Below are positions 39,724-48,502 of a stretch of DNA of 64,000 nt, piece after piece. The DNA is from Streptomyces griseoluteus (GTDB lineage: Bacteria; Actinomycetota; Actinomycetes; Streptomycetales; Streptomycetaceae). Each line of letters opens with the position of its first letter. The first letter of the stretch is position 1. The position numbers were made by a program, and so were the translations under genes. The notes under the pieces are model-generated. The model was given only the letters and a program-made list of their open reading frames with translations, was not told the origin of the DNA and ran no database searches. The DNA is taken from NCBI GenBank assembly GCA_000717735.1, contig JOBE01000027.1:26634-90633 (forward strand), in the 5' to 3' direction.

Positions 39724-40929
39724 TCACGCGGCCAGCGCGTTGATCGCAGCCACGGTCTCGGCGGCAGTCCGATTTCCGGCATACCGGGGCGCACTGAGCA
39801 TTCCCGCCAGCCGGTCAGCTCGCTTCACAATCCACGAGATCTGCTCCTCCTCGGGCAACGAGAGGATCGGCCGGATGGCATCGGCTGCGCCCTCTACGTC
39901 GTCGAGCTGAACGCGCGCCGTCGCCAGGTAGATGTGCGCCAGGCGCTCGTCGTCGAGCGACCGCTCGGCCTCGGGTCCGGTGCGCCACAGCTCGATCGCT
40001 GTGATCGCCTCCCTCTCCGCACGCTCGGCGTCGTGTCCGCCCTGGAGCCAGATCAGTGACGAGCCGGCGTAGTAGGACTGCTTCGCCCTTGAGAACCCGA
40101 AGAGTCCGTGGAGGGAGTCCGGGCGCCGGATCCGCTCGCGCGCGGCCTCCGCCTCGTCGAGCGCGCTGTTCGCCGCCCGGGAGTTGCCGAGGTTCGCCAG
40201 GCACTGGGCCTCGCCGCACCTCAGTCGGGCCTCACCCGTGCCGTGGCCGGAGCCGACCCACTGGTATCCGTCCTGGATGTGTTCCAGGGCCCGCCCGTAG
40301 TCCCCCTGGAACCGGGAGATGAGTGACCTGGTCCCGGCCACCCACGCGGCGAGCTCGGAGTCACCGGCGAACTCGGCGCAGCGGCCTGCGGCAGTCGCGT
40401 GCTCGTGCGCCTCCTCCGCGTCCCCGAGGTCGAGCAGCGCGTACGCGAGGACGCCGGACAGTCTGCCCGCGGCAACGTACAGGTCAGCACGGTCACCGGG
40501 CCTGAAGTGTCCGGAACGCAGCCGTTCGAACGCTTCGCCCCGCAACGCGTGTGCCCGGTTCATCATCGGAGCCGGCGGGTTGCCGAGGTAGTCGAACGCC
40601 GTCGCCTCGACACCTTCCTGGAGCTCCGAGATGTCCAGGTCGGCCAGTGCTGTCAGATCCCTGGACATCGCGAGCGCTGCCGCCCGGGTGCGATGCGCGG
40701 CCGCAGCCGCGCGCCGTTCGGCATCTTCGCGTTGCCACAGGGCGACCAGCTTGCCGTTCGCGCCGAGCACGTCGTCGGCACGGACGGCCACTTCCAGCGG
40801 GGCCAGCCTGCGGCCGGTCTCGAAGGAGTGCAGAGAGGTGCGGTCGTAGTGGATGTGCTGGGCAAGGCCGGCGAGCGACCATCCTGCCTCCATGCGTAGC
40901 TGCCGGAGGCGTTCCGAGAACGTGGTCAT
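39724..40929 (-). CDS. XRE regulator with TPR-like C-terminus
   Basis: 401 residues. N-terminal Cro/C1 HTH (about 5-60: LRQLRMEAGWSLAGLAQHIH). Then a long helical-repeat region (about 90-390) with TPR-type pairs such as GDAEEAHEHATAAGRCAEFA and NSRAANSALDEAEAARERI. This is the architecture of actinobacterial peptide- or ligand-sensing regulators. Position between early leftward and rightward genes makes it a candidate immunity or lysogeny regulator. An inverted repeat upstream is a likely binding site. Confidence 0.78.
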   Translation of the reverse strand: MTTFSERLRQLRMEAGWSLAGLAQHIHYDRTSLHSFETGRRLAPLEVAVRADDVLGANGKLVALWQREDAERRAAAAAHRTRAAALAMSRDLTALADLDISELQEGVEATAFDYLGNPPAPMMNRAHALRGEAFERLRSGHFRPGDRADLYVAAGRLSGVLAYALLDLGDAEEAHEHATAAGRCAEFAGDSELAAWVAGTRSLISRFQGDYGRALEHIQDGYQWVGSGHGTGEARLRCGEAQCLANLGNSRAANSALDEAEAARERIRRPDSLHGLFGFSRAKQSYYAGSSLIWLQGGHDAERAEREAITAIELWRTGPEAERSLDDERLAHIYLATARVQLDDVEGAADAIRPILSLPEEEQISWIVKRADRLAGMLSAPRYAGNRTAAETVAAINALAA

Positions 40930-41005
40930 GCGCTGAGTGTTCCTCCTTCCAGGTGACGTCGACAGGAGTCGTTGCGGCTTATGACCGCGATGCCGGTTCC
41001 TGAGC

Positions 41006-41039
41006 TGTTGTCAGATTCCGGCGGGCCCGGGTGACAACA
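41006..41039. promoter_or_regulatory. inverted repeat upstream of the XRE-TPR gene
   Basis: TGTTGTCA (41006-41013) and TGACAACA (41032-41039), 8-bp arms with an 18-base gap. The half-site TGTTGACA recurs at 41391-41398. Candidate operator. Confidence 0.45.
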
Positions 41040-41090
41040 ACACCTTGCGTCGTTGCGGCAGTTGGCGGTGGTGCGATGAGAGCAAGCCGA

Positions 41091-41363
41091 TCACTCGCCC
41101 TCGGAGGTACCCGTGCCGTCCGCTCTTCGTTGCTCCAGGTCCGTCCGCCGGCCCGGCTTCAGAACCCTTGTGTCGAAGTACTCGTCGATCCGGTCCTGCG
41201 GATACTTCGCGCGCGTCGTTCCGGGCACCACCACGGGGGTCGGGAACTCGGGGTCGGTCTTGGCGATGCGGTGCACGCGCTGCCGACTGAGTCCCCGGTG
41301 CTCCGCAATCTCCGGGATGGTCATCAACCTCGGCTCCTCCTTCTCTCTCTCGTTGTCGGCCAT
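41091..41363 (-). CDS. AlpA/excisionase-like HTH protein
   Basis: 90 residues, ATG 41363 after GAAGGGGA. LMTIPEIAEHRGLSRQRVHR is a MerR/AlpA-type helix-turn-helix with the following FPTPVVVPGTTRAKYP typical for AlpA/Xis-like proteins. Close to the divergent early region; probably controls excision or early transcription. No integrase is present to pair it with. Confidence 0.7.
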   Translation of the reverse strand: MADNEREKEEPRLMTIPEIAEHRGLSRQRVHRIAKTDPEFPTPVVVPGTTRAKYPQDRIDEYFDTRVLKPGRRTDLEQRRADGTGTSEGE

Positions 41364-41392
41364 GCGGTCCCCTTCAGTATGGCCCAACCCTG

Positions 41393-41506
41393 TTGACAAA
41401 GTCCACCAGGTGTTGGAGTCTTGTATCAGCAAAACGACACGACCCCGGGCCAGCAAAAGCCGGACCGGGGTCGCATGTCCCGAGTGGTGTTCCACCACCA
41501 CTCGGG
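41393..41506 (+). promoter_or_regulatory. early rightward promoter region and structured leader
   Basis: TTGACA (41393-41398) with a poorly conserved -10 at 17-base spacing (GAGTCT). Two hairpins follow in the leader: CGACCCCGG/CCGGGGTCG (41440-41473) and CCCGAGTGGTG/CACCACTCGGG (41479-41506). They may act as attenuators or protect the long mRNA 5' end. Confidence 0.45.
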
Positions 41507-41550
41507 GACGAAGAACCGTCCTACCTGCCACAACAGGAGGTCGATCCGCT

Positions 41551-41874
41551 ATGAGGATCGCATACGTACGCTCGTCCGGGCACTCCACCCTCACGACAAA
41601 GTCCACGCAGTTCGACACCACCGACTCTCTCGCCGAGGCCCTTCGCCGGATGAGGCGTGACGACGAGCTGGTCACGCAGCCGGCCCGTCGGACGCTCGCC
41701 GCGATGGCGCCGGGCTTCGTCCGGCCGCCGGTGCTCCAGCTCGCCCCGAACGTCCGGTTCCTGCCGACGACCGCGAACGACGAGAAGTGCGTCGTCTGCG
41801 AGAAGTGGTTCTGCGACGGGAACTGCGGGTTCGCCCCGGTGCCGTCCGGCGCGGCGCTGAAGGTGGCGGCGTGA
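41551..41874 (+). CDS. first early rightward protein with Cys cluster
   Basis: 107 residues, ATG at 41551 with ACAGGAGG. The C-terminal CVVCEKWFCDGNC looks like a small zinc site. The N-terminal half (RIAYVRSSGHSTLTTKSTQF, EALRRMRRDDELV) is basic. It starts the rightward cluster behind the structured leader. Function unknown. Confidence 0.65.
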   Translation: MRIAYVRSSGHSTLTTKSTQFDTTDSLAEALRRMRRDDELVTQPARRTLAAMAPGFVRPPVLQLAPNVRFLPTTANDEKCVVCEKWFCDGNCGFAPVPSGAALKVAA

Positions 41875-42053
41875 TGGCGGGGATCGAGTACGACGAGCTG
41901 GACCCGCTGCTGATCGCGGCGATCGAGGACATGTTCGCGGGCCTGGACCCGACGTCTTTCCTCGACGACGTCCTCGACGGCAACAACCCGCAGGCGTCGG
42001 TCGCCGCGTACGAGGACATGGTGCTCGGCGACTGGGACGGGGAGCAGCGGTGA
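41874..42053 (+). CDS. 59-aa acidic protein
   Basis: ATG at 41874 overlaps the previous TGA. Acidic helical sequence (YDELDPLLIAAIEDMFAGLD, SVAAYEDMVLGDWDGEQR). Overlaps the next gene by GTGA. Function unknown. Confidence 0.6.
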   Translation: MAGIEYDELDPLLIAAIEDMFAGLDPTSFLDDVLDGNNPQASVAAYEDMVLGDWDGEQR

Positions 42054-42469
42054 ACGACTACCCCTCGATCCACGTCCCCGGTGAGATGGCGCCGATCCCG
42101 TCCCGTACCAACCCGGTCCCGCCGCTCGACGACGAGCTCGACGGAGTCCTCGCGGACCTGGCCGGGATCCACCCGGGGATCGACTTCATCCGTGACGGGA
42201 TCCGGCTCCTGGCGCTGGACCGGCTGAACGCCGACCGGACGCAGACGATCCTCTCCACGATCGCCGGCGCCGACGCGAACCTGCTGGCCGCGTTCGGTCT
42301 CCTTGCGCAGCGCCTGACGAACCCCACCTCGAACCCGGCTCTCGATGACCTCGACGCCGAGACGGCGAAGGACGTGCAGCGGCTCGGGGAGCGGTTCGCG
42401 TACGACCTGGCCGAGCTCGCCCCGGGTGACCTGTTGTCCGAGGCGGCCGCCCGTATCGACGGCATCTAG
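42050..42469 (+). CDS. 139-aa acidic helical protein
   Basis: GTG start. Pro-rich N-terminus, then acidic helices (DDELDGVLADLAGIHPGIDF, ETAKDVQRLGERFAYDLAEL). Part of the first early cluster, ended by a hairpin at 42487. No family recognised. Confidence 0.6.
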   Translation: MNDYPSIHVPGEMAPIPSRTNPVPPLDDELDGVLADLAGIHPGIDFIRDGIRLLALDRLNADRTQTILSTIAGADANLLAAFGLLAQRLTNPTSNPALDDLDAETAKDVQRLGERFAYDLAELAPGDLLSEAAARIDGI

Positions 42470-42486
42470 CACCGCCCCACCCTTCT

Positions 42487-42511
42487 GGGGCCCGGCGTAC
42501 GGCCGGGCCCC
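42487..42511 (+). terminator. early inter-gene hairpin 1
   Basis: GGGGCCCGGC, GTACG, GCCGGGCCCC: a 10-bp perfect stem between early genes. Confidence 0.5.
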
Positions 42512-42541
42512 TCCCCCTCCACATCCCTGAAGGAGCCCATC

Positions 42542-42718
42542 GTGTCCGACTCCCGTCAGCAGGCCATCGAGAACGCCGCCCGCGAGGTCATCGCCCACGA
42601 CGGACCGAACGCCCGCACCGACCCGCACCAGGTCCTCAACGCCATGAACGCCGCCCGCGAGCTCGGCGCCACCGAGCGGGACATCACCGACGAGATGAAG
42701 CGCCAGCGGACCGTCTGA
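42542..42718 (+). CDS. 58-aa early protein
   Basis: GTG 42542 after GAAGGAG: V-S-D-S-R-Q-Q-A-I-E..., with helix RTDPHQVLNAMNAARELGATE. Followed by a GAGGGTCCC/GGGGCCCTC hairpin (42731-42763 region). Its leader (CCCTCCCCCTCCACA) is nearly repeated before the next gene. Confidence 0.55.
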   Translation: MSDSRQQAIENAAREVIAHDGPNARTDPHQVLNAMNAARELGATERDITDEMKRQRTV

Positions 42719-42790
42719 CCACCCACCGCGAGGGTCCCAGGTACCGCCCGCCGGGGCCCTCCCCCTCCACACCCCTGAAGGAGCCCCGTC

Positions 42791-43099
42791 GTGCCGAAGA
42801 CCGCCCCGATCACCGCAGACAGCCTGATCGCGAAGTACGCGAGCGACGTTGCGTTCGCCGCCGATAGGACGCCGGCCACCACCGTCGCCGACTTCGTCGA
42901 CCAGCTCCACTTCGCCCACCGCAACCTCACCCACTTCGCCGGAATCAGCCTCGCCGACGAGCTCGACACCGCCGTCATCTACCTGAACGACGCCGAGCAG
43001 GTCACCGACGCCACCGAGAAGCAGGTCCTGCTCAACAAGGCCGCGGCCTACATGCGGGAGATCCCCGACGCGGTCGACGAGTACCGGCTCATGGTCTGA
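42791..43099 (+). CDS. 102-aa early protein
   Basis: GTG start with GAAGGAG. Helical, acidic (ITADSLIAKYASDVAFAADR, DELDTAVIYLNDAEQVTD). It is conserved in character with neighbouring small early genes but has no recognisable motif. Confidence 0.58.
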   Translation: MPKTAPITADSLIAKYASDVAFAADRTPATTVADFVDQLHFAHRNLTHFAGISLADELDTAVIYLNDAEQVTDATEKQVLLNKAAAYMREIPDAVDEYRLMV

Positions 43100-43124
43100 G
43101 CAGTTCCGCGACCACCCTCCCCAC

Positions 43125-43161
43125 GGGGTCCGGCCCGGGAGCCGACAACGGGCCGGACCCC
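43125..43161 (+). terminator. early inter-gene hairpin 2
   Basis: GGGGTCCGGCCCG and CGGGCCGGACCCC, 13-bp perfect stem, 11-base loop. Confidence 0.6.
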
Positions 43162-43191
43162 CACCCACTCCCATCTGAAAGGACCTGCCCC

Positions 43192-43431
43192 ATGGCCCGC
43201 TACAGCGACCAGTACTCCGTCAAGTACACCGGCCCGATCAGCAGCGACTCCGTCACCGCTCGCTGCCCCAGGTGCCACGCGACCCGCGGCCTGACCGTGT
43301 ACGGCCGCCTCGGACAGGCCGGCCGCCTGAAGTGTGAGCGCGGCCACCACTTCGACTACCCGCCCGGCATCGACGCCGTGACCAGTCTCGCCCTGGCCGC
43401 CCGCGACTTCCACGCCGGCCGCACCCGCTAG
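43192..43431 (+). CDS. 79-aa zinc-ribbon protein
   Basis: ATG 43192 with GAAAGGA. ARCPRCHATRGL is C-x2-C and KCERGHHFDYP supplies further ligands. Probable zinc ribbon. Function unknown. Confidence 0.6.
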   Translation: MARYSDQYSVKYTGPISSDSVTARCPRCHATRGLTVYGRLGQAGRLKCERGHHFDYPPGIDAVTSLALAARDFHAGRTR

Positions 43432-43454
43432 CCACACACCCGAAGGAGCCCGTC

Positions 43455-43757
43455 GTGGCCTTGCGTATGTCCGACCAGATCACGCTCATCGCCTCCGCCG
43501 CCGCCGGTGGCGTCATCACCACCCAGGTGTGGATGTCCGGAGCGACCGCGCACACCACCACCGTCGTCGCCCTGCTCGCCATCATCAACGCCGCCTGGAC
43601 CACCGACGCGCTGCGCCGCAACCGGGCCCAGCACACGGTCACCTGCCCCACGCCCGGATGCGGCGTGAAGGCCGTGTTCTCCAGCGTGAAGCCCGACGAG
43701 CAGGTCCGTCTCATCACGGCCGCCGTCGACCACTCCCGCCACGGGGGTGCGCTGTGA
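43455..43757 (+). CDS. 100-aa membrane protein with CPTPGC motif
   Basis: GTG 43455. Two hydrophobic stretches (ITLIASAAAGGVITTQVWMS and TTVVALLAIINAAWTTDAL) then VTCPTPGCGVKAVF (Cys pair) and a His-containing end. It overlaps the next gene by GTGA. Small membrane accessory; function unknown. Confidence 0.58.
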   Translation: MALRMSDQITLIASAAAGGVITTQVWMSGATAHTTTVVALLAIINAAWTTDALRRNRAQHTVTCPTPGCGVKAVFSSVKPDEQVRLITAAVDHSRHGGAL

Positions 43758-43948
43758 CCGCCGCCGAGTTCCGCGCCATCCACGGCGACCCGACCAGCTG
43801 GACGTCGGCCGACCACGAGTCGTACGAGCACCTCGCCGCGATCGACGCCGCGGCCGCGCGGCTCGCCGACGTCCACGTGCTCACCGCCGGCATCACCCGC
43901 TCGGGCAAGTCCGTCGGGCCGGTCCTCGGCCTGCGGGAGGTGTCGTGA
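43754..43948 (+). CDS. 64-aa early protein
   Basis: GTG start overlapping the previous stop. V-T-A-A-E-F-R-A-I-H-G-D..., ending near GITRSGKSVGPVLGLREVS. The GKS triplet is too short and misplaced for a Walker A. No function. Confidence 0.5.
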   Translation: MTAAEFRAIHGDPTSWTSADHESYEHLAAIDAAAARLADVHVLTAGITRSGKSVGPVLGLREVS

Positions 43949-44115
43949 CCGTCAGCCGGGACCAGGCCCTCGCCGCGGCCGCCGAAGGCCTCGCCGTCCT
44001 GACCGCCGAGAAGCAGCAGGCGGACCCGAGCGGCGGGAACCCGGCCACCGACGCGCAGCTGTCCGCCCTCAACGACGCCTACGCCCTCATCGCCCGCACC
44101 CCCGCCTCGGAGTAG
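43945..44115 (+). CDS. 56-aa early protein
   Basis: GTG 43945 in overlap. Helical and Ala-rich (RDQALAAAAEGLAVLTAEKQ). It is the last small gene before the transfer-like cluster. Unknown function. Confidence 0.5.
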   Translation: MTVSRDQALAAAAEGLAVLTAEKQQADPSGGNPATDAQLSALNDAYALIARTPASE

Positions 44116-44153
44116 CCCCCCCCGCTCCTCTTCAGAATCGGAAGGACCCGCCC

Positions 44154-45350
44154 GTGCTTTCCCAGGTACTGAACGCGGTCGAGCAGGTGCCCGTGGAGGC
44201 ATGGGCCGCCCTGCTCGCGCTCGTCACGCTCGGCTTCGGCTACCGACTCGGCCCCAAGCTGAGGGCCCGCACCGGGCACCGCAAGCCCCGGGACCCCCAG
44301 AAGAAGCGCAACCTCATCGGCTTCCTCGGCATGGGCCTCGTCGTCGTCGCCGGCCTCGCCCTGTCCACCAACACCTCCGCCCGCTTCGCCGAGAAGCGCC
44401 TCCACATGGATGCGCCCTGGCACATGACGGTCGGCCTCGTCCTCGAAGCGATCGTCCTCGGCCTGTCCTTCTACGCCTGGGCCTTCCAGGACAAGGGCAC
44501 GACCCGCGTCGTCTACCTCCTGGTCCTCGCCCAGGCCATCGGCGCCATCGAGGTCGTCATCCAGGAACACGAGGACATCGGCACCGCGGTCGTCCGCATC
44601 GTCGGACCGGTCATGCTCGCCTACGGACTCCACAAGCTCCTCGGCCTCGAGGCCAAGCTCGGCAAGGTCGAGATCAAGTCCGACAGCATCCTTGCCCGAG
44701 CCTGGCGGGACCGGCTCAACCGGTTCGAGTCGAAGCTCGGTATCGGCTCGCGTGGCGCGGATGCCGAGTCCATCAGCCGACGCAACGCGCAGGACAAGCT
44801 CGTCACCCTCGTCACTCTGGGTAAGCCCTGGCTCATGGGTAAGCGTGCCTACGAGAAGGCCCTGATGCGCGCCGGCGACGCCTCGTTCCACGGCGTCGGC
44901 GACACCCTCGACGAGTTCGGCATCGAGATGCGAATCACGACCCGCATCGACCGAATGAGGGCCTTCAAGAACCTCCCCGACCGGAACGAGGAGTACTCCC
45001 TCCGCTCCCTGCGCCCCACCACCGGACCCCAGGGCGCACCTGACGCCGCCCCCGGCGACGCCAGCGCTCTGACCAGCGGAGGCGCACCGGGGCACACCTC
45101 CGGCCACGGTGCAGGCGTGCCCGGAGCGAACCCGGGCGAGGCGCAGGCGAACAAGGGGCCCGCCGGGGGCGAGATCGAGCGTCGCACGCAGGCTTTCGAC
45201 CTCTACTTCGACCTCCGTAAGGCTGGCCAGCCGCCCTCGCAGAACGCCTTCGAGAAGGCCTGGCGGGACCACGGATACGGGCTCAAGACCGACGACATCC
45301 GAGCGCTCTACAAGGAAGTCCACACCAAGGTGACCGGGAGCAATCCGTGA
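44154..45350 (+). CDS. polytopic membrane protein of the transfer-like cluster
   Basis: 398 residues, GTG start. Five predicted transmembrane helices in the first half (about 17-34, 53-70, 92-110, 122-140, 150-166). A basic soluble domain and a disordered Gly/Ser/Pro linker follow. The C-terminal 55-residue module (FDLYFDLRKAGQPPSQNAFE...) is homologous to the end of the next gene. In Streptomyces elements, Spd-type membrane proteins accompany TraB. A transfer or entry-associated channel role is inferred, not shown. Confidence 0.65.
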   Translation: MLSQVLNAVEQVPVEAWAALLALVTLGFGYRLGPKLRARTGHRKPRDPQKKRNLIGFLGMGLVVVAGLALSTNTSARFAEKRLHMDAPWHMTVGLVLEAIVLGLSFYAWAFQDKGTTRVVYLLVLAQAIGAIEVVIQEHEDIGTAVVRIVGPVMLAYGLHKLLGLEAKLGKVEIKSDSILARAWRDRLNRFESKLGIGSRGADAESISRRNAQDKLVTLVTLGKPWLMGKRAYEKALMRAGDASFHGVGDTLDEFGIEMRITTRIDRMRAFKNLPDRNEEYSLRSLRPTTGPQGAPDAAPGDASALTSGGAPGHTSGHGAGVPGANPGEAQANKGPAGGEIERRTQAFDLYFDLRKAGQPPSQNAFEKAWRDHGYGLKTDDIRALYKEVHTKVTGSNP

Positions 45351-46087
45351 CCCACAGCAACCGCCTCTGTGTCGCGAACGACAAAGGACGCGCATGCCAC
45401 CGCCTGGCAGATGCTCAGCTGCCTGTCGCACTGTGCAACGCCCACCGCATCGAGATTGCCCTCGCCGTCGTTCCCGACATGCTCCGCTCCGGGCTCTCGG
45501 TGGCTCTAGCCGACAGCGGCACGGGCGTCGCGGGCCGCGATGACCTGGTCAGAGCGGCCATGGCCACACCAGTTGAGGGTTTGTTGGGCGGGGTCCACGA
45601 CAGCGTCGTCTACTTCATCGCAAACGGTGGACGCGTCAAGATCGGCTACACCACGAACCTGAAGAGCCGCGTAAGCGCGCTCTCGCTGCGCGCCGACAGT
45701 GTGCTCCTCGCTTTGCCGGGTGGGCCCGAGTTGGAGCGGGCGTTGCACGCCAGGTTCGCCCAACACCGCAGTGGCGACACCGAGTGGTTCGAGTTGTCGC
45801 CCGAAATATTCCGGTATGCGTCTGCCCGAAATGCCGCGATCTCGGGTGTAGCTCCACTGGCCTCTGCGGAGGTGGCAGGTGGTCCAAGCGCCGCCACTAC
45901 TGCACGACACGAGCAGCGGAAGTCCCGCGCGTTCCGGATCTACGCAGACCTCGGACAGCCCTCCCAGCGCGCCTTCGTCAAGGCCTGGCGGGAGCACGGC
46001 TACGGCGAGACAGACCAGACCGTCCGCAGCCTCTACGACGAGATGCACGCCGCCTTCGAGAAGTCCCGGAAGGGAAATACGGAATAG
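45347..46087 (+). CDS. GIY-YIG/T5orf172-like nuclease protein
   Basis: 246 residues, GTG overlapping the upstream stop. Central VVYFIANGGRVKIGYTTNLK has the GIY-YIG pattern (VYF...KIG). A following Arg, Glu128/Glu130 (GGPELERALHARF) and TEWFEL complete a T5orf172-type nuclease-like domain (about 86-155). The C-terminal module (SRAFRIYADLGQPSQRAFVK) repeats that of the preceding gene. A DNA-nicking or repair role is possible. Confidence 0.7.
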   Translation: MTHSNRLCVANDKGRACHRLADAQLPVALCNAHRIEIALAVVPDMLRSGLSVALADSGTGVAGRDDLVRAAMATPVEGLLGGVHDSVVYFIANGGRVKIGYTTNLKSRVSALSLRADSVLLALPGGPELERALHARFAQHRSGDTEWFELSPEIFRYASARNAAISGVAPLASAEVAGGPSAATTARHEQRKSRAFRIYADLGQPSQRAFVKAWREHGYGETDQTVRSLYDEMHAAFEKSRKGNTE

Positions 46088-46137
46088 GCGAGCAATTTGC
46101 CAGAGCCAACCAACGGACCTAATTCAAGGACCTATTC

Positions 46138-46395
46138 ATGTCTGCCAGCCCGCCTGTCCTGCCACAGAACGCCAGCACCGCCATTCGAGCTAGTGCAGCC
46201 GGATTCGCCGATATGACCGGCCCCCTCACTTCGAGCCTGGGAGCGGACCTGGACGCGACCGTGGACGAGCTGTACGCGGCCCTGGAGTACATCGAGAGCC
46301 TGCGCTACGACCCTCAGGACCGGGCCGGCGAGTCCGGGAGCGGATCCACCGGAGCCACCCACCCGACGATCAGCGGAGAGGAGTACGGGAAGTGA
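46138..46395 (+). CDS. 85-aa protein of the transfer-like cluster
   Basis: ATG 46138 with AAGGACC; a GGACCTA repeat lies in its leader. Acidic helix (ADLDATVDELYAALEYIESL). Overlaps the next gene by GTGA. Function unknown. Confidence 0.55.
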   Translation: MSASPPVLPQNASTAIRASAAGFADMTGPLTSSLGADLDATVDELYAALEYIESLRYDPQDRAGESGSGSTGATHPTISGEEYGK

Positions 46396-48482
46396 GCACG
46401 GACGGAATCACCCTCGTCGACCCCGGAACGGGCTCCCCTGAGGCGGCTACTCCGAGTGACACGGTCGGCGGCGGGGCGGGGCGGGGCGGAAGCGAGAACA
46501 CCGCGCAGGGCCCCCTGGTGGTCGTTCAGCAGCCTCGCGGCACCACCCCGCCCCGCCCCGCCCCGCGCACCAACCGGAGCAATAGCGACAACACGCTACG
46601 AAACGGATACGCCGCGATCTCACACAGCGTGAGCGGTGAGACGGCTGCGATCGGGCTCGGATTCCTCATCGCCGGCCCGGTCGGAGCCGTCATCGGCGGC
46701 ATCACCGGCCCGGCCATCGCCGCCGCCATGATGTGGCGCGGCAGGCGCCGCGAGCACGACGAGAACACCAACACCAACGCCGGCGGCACCACCGGCCAGG
46801 CCCGCGATTCGGCGAGGAACGGGCGCGGAAACCACAGCCCGAACAGCCCCAGGACCACCCGGCCGAACAGCGGAACTCATCAGCAGAACGGCCGCGGAAA
46901 CAACGCGGGCGGCACCGGGAACCACCAGAAGCCCAAGGTGAAAGACCCCGTCGCCGACAAGCTCAGCAAGCTCACGCAGAGCCTCGCCGACAAGCTCAAG
47001 AACCAGCCCAAGTCCGGCCCCTCCGCGAAGGACAACAAGCCCACCACCGACACCTCGACGAAGACCCCCAGCACCAACCGCAAGGACAACACCGGAAAGG
47101 ACCAGAAGTCGCCAGGTGGCGGCAACGGGAGGAAGTGGCTGAAGGACCGGGGCCCCCAGCCCGACAAGCCCAGGCCGTGGGACGGCAGGGGCGACAAGCC
47201 GAAGAAGGACAAGAAGCCCAAGGCCCCCCAGGACAAGCCCGCGAAGCACCGCAAGGACAACAAGAGTCGCGGCACCGACACTGGCGACGTCAGCACCAGC
47301 ACCTCCCCCGACGGCCTTGCCCCCCTCGACCCGAGCGGCAAGCGCATTGCCATGGTCCGCGCCAAGCGAGAGAAGCAGCTTCGCCGCCAGGCTGTCGCCG
47401 CGGGCAAGAAGGCGGCCGACAAGGCCGCGCGCAACGGCAGCGTGGGCGATCCCGCCGAGGTGAAGCTCGAAGTGATCCGGGAAGCCAACCACCGCATCGA
47501 TCTCGCGCTCCGCGCCGAGAACCGGCTGCTCGCCCTGACCGCAGCAGCCGAAAAGCTGAGGAGTACTCCCGTGAACTACCCCGCGATCCAGGCGTCCCCG
47601 GCCAGCCAGAGCCAGCCTGGCACGGCCCTCGCGCGCCAGATCGACGTCCGCAGCTCGACGGCCTACGCGATCCTGACCGCCATGGCCGACCAACTGGCAC
47701 ACGGCCTGCACAGCGACGCCGACGCCGACATGGCCGACCACATCGTTGAGCTGACGGGCGTGCCGAACATGTGCAAGAACCTCGCGGTCGCCGTGCAGGA
47801 GGCCGGTCGTGCGCTCGCCCGGACCGCCCCCCTGCACCCGTCGGTGATCAAGCACCTGAACAACGCGGCCGTCGCCGCCCGCACCGCTGGAGTCATGGCG
47901 GAGAGCATCATGATCGTGTTCGTGCAGGCGCACCGCGAGGACATCATCCGCGTCCTCGACCCGCGCATCGGCGAAGAGCGCTGGAACATCCGCAACGCCC
48001 CCGGCACTCTCGACGCAGCCAAACTCCGCGCCGCGATCGCCGCCGCCCACACCGCGCGCCTCGCCCTGCCCGCAGGAAGCACCCCCAGCGGCCCGCAGGG
48101 CGGCAGCAAGCTCGTCCCGGCCTCCGACGGCAGCACCAAGAAGCTGATCAGCCTCATGAAGGACTTCACCCGCGGGCACATGGTCACCGTCCTGTCCGAG
48201 GTTGCGGGATCCGCCGCCGGTGTCGAGGGCGTCGCCGACTCGATCAACAAGCTCTACCGGCGCATGACGAAGACCTGGCCCACCGAGAACGTCGTCGACG
48301 AGACCGTCGCCCGCACCGCCGGCCAGGTCCGCCGCATCGCGTCCGAGCTCCAGAAGGCCGTCAAGGCCGCGCAGAAGGCACACGCGCGCGAGCTCCGCCT
48401 CAACGCGAAGGGCCGCGCAGGCAAGGGAGCACACGCCGAACAGAAGTGGGACGTCGTAGGCCGCCGCGGTTCGTCCACCTGA
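46392..48482 (+). CDS. large disordered protein with Gly-rich hydrophobic helix
   Basis: 696 residues, GTG start. A hydrophobic glycine-zipper-like stretch (GLGFLIAGPVGAVIGGITG) near residue 100 could insert in the membrane. A long Lys/Asp/Asn/Pro disordered region (about 130-330) and a helical C-terminal domain follow. The N-terminal gene DNA has GC-rich inverted repeats of GGGGC. Situated directly before the TraB-like gene. A structural or regulatory partner of the translocase is inferred. Confidence 0.55.
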   Translation: MSTDGITLVDPGTGSPEAATPSDTVGGGAGRGGSENTAQGPLVVVQQPRGTTPPRPAPRTNRSNSDNTLRNGYAAISHSVSGETAAIGLGFLIAGPVGAVIGGITGPAIAAAMMWRGRRREHDENTNTNAGGTTGQARDSARNGRGNHSPNSPRTTRPNSGTHQQNGRGNNAGGTGNHQKPKVKDPVADKLSKLTQSLADKLKNQPKSGPSAKDNKPTTDTSTKTPSTNRKDNTGKDQKSPGGGNGRKWLKDRGPQPDKPRPWDGRGDKPKKDKKPKAPQDKPAKHRKDNKSRGTDTGDVSTSTSPDGLAPLDPSGKRIAMVRAKREKQLRRQAVAAGKKAADKAARNGSVGDPAEVKLEVIREANHRIDLALRAENRLLALTAAAEKLRSTPVNYPAIQASPASQSQPGTALARQIDVRSSTAYAILTAMADQLAHGLHSDADADMADHIVELTGVPNMCKNLAVAVQEAGRALARTAPLHPSVIKHLNNAAVAARTAGVMAESIMIVFVQAHREDIIRVLDPRIGEERWNIRNAPGTLDAAKLRAAIAAAHTARLALPAGSTPSGPQGGSKLVPASDGSTKKLISLMKDFTRGHMVTVLSEVAGSAAGVEGVADSINKLYRRMTKTWPTENVVDETVARTAGQVRRIASELQKAVKAAQKAHARELRLNAKGRAGKGAHAEQKWDVVGRRGSST

Positions 48483-48502
48483 CCAGAGAAGGGAGAGCCA
48501 CC

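Noticed and set aside
43880..43948. Walker A in the 64-aa early protein (SGKS)
   Set aside because: Too short, no preceding G-x4 pattern or ATPase context.
47771..48502. Upstream extension of the translocase frame
   Set aside because: Encodes an Arg/Pro-rich shadow of the preceding gene; the ATG at 48503 with a normal start region is far better.
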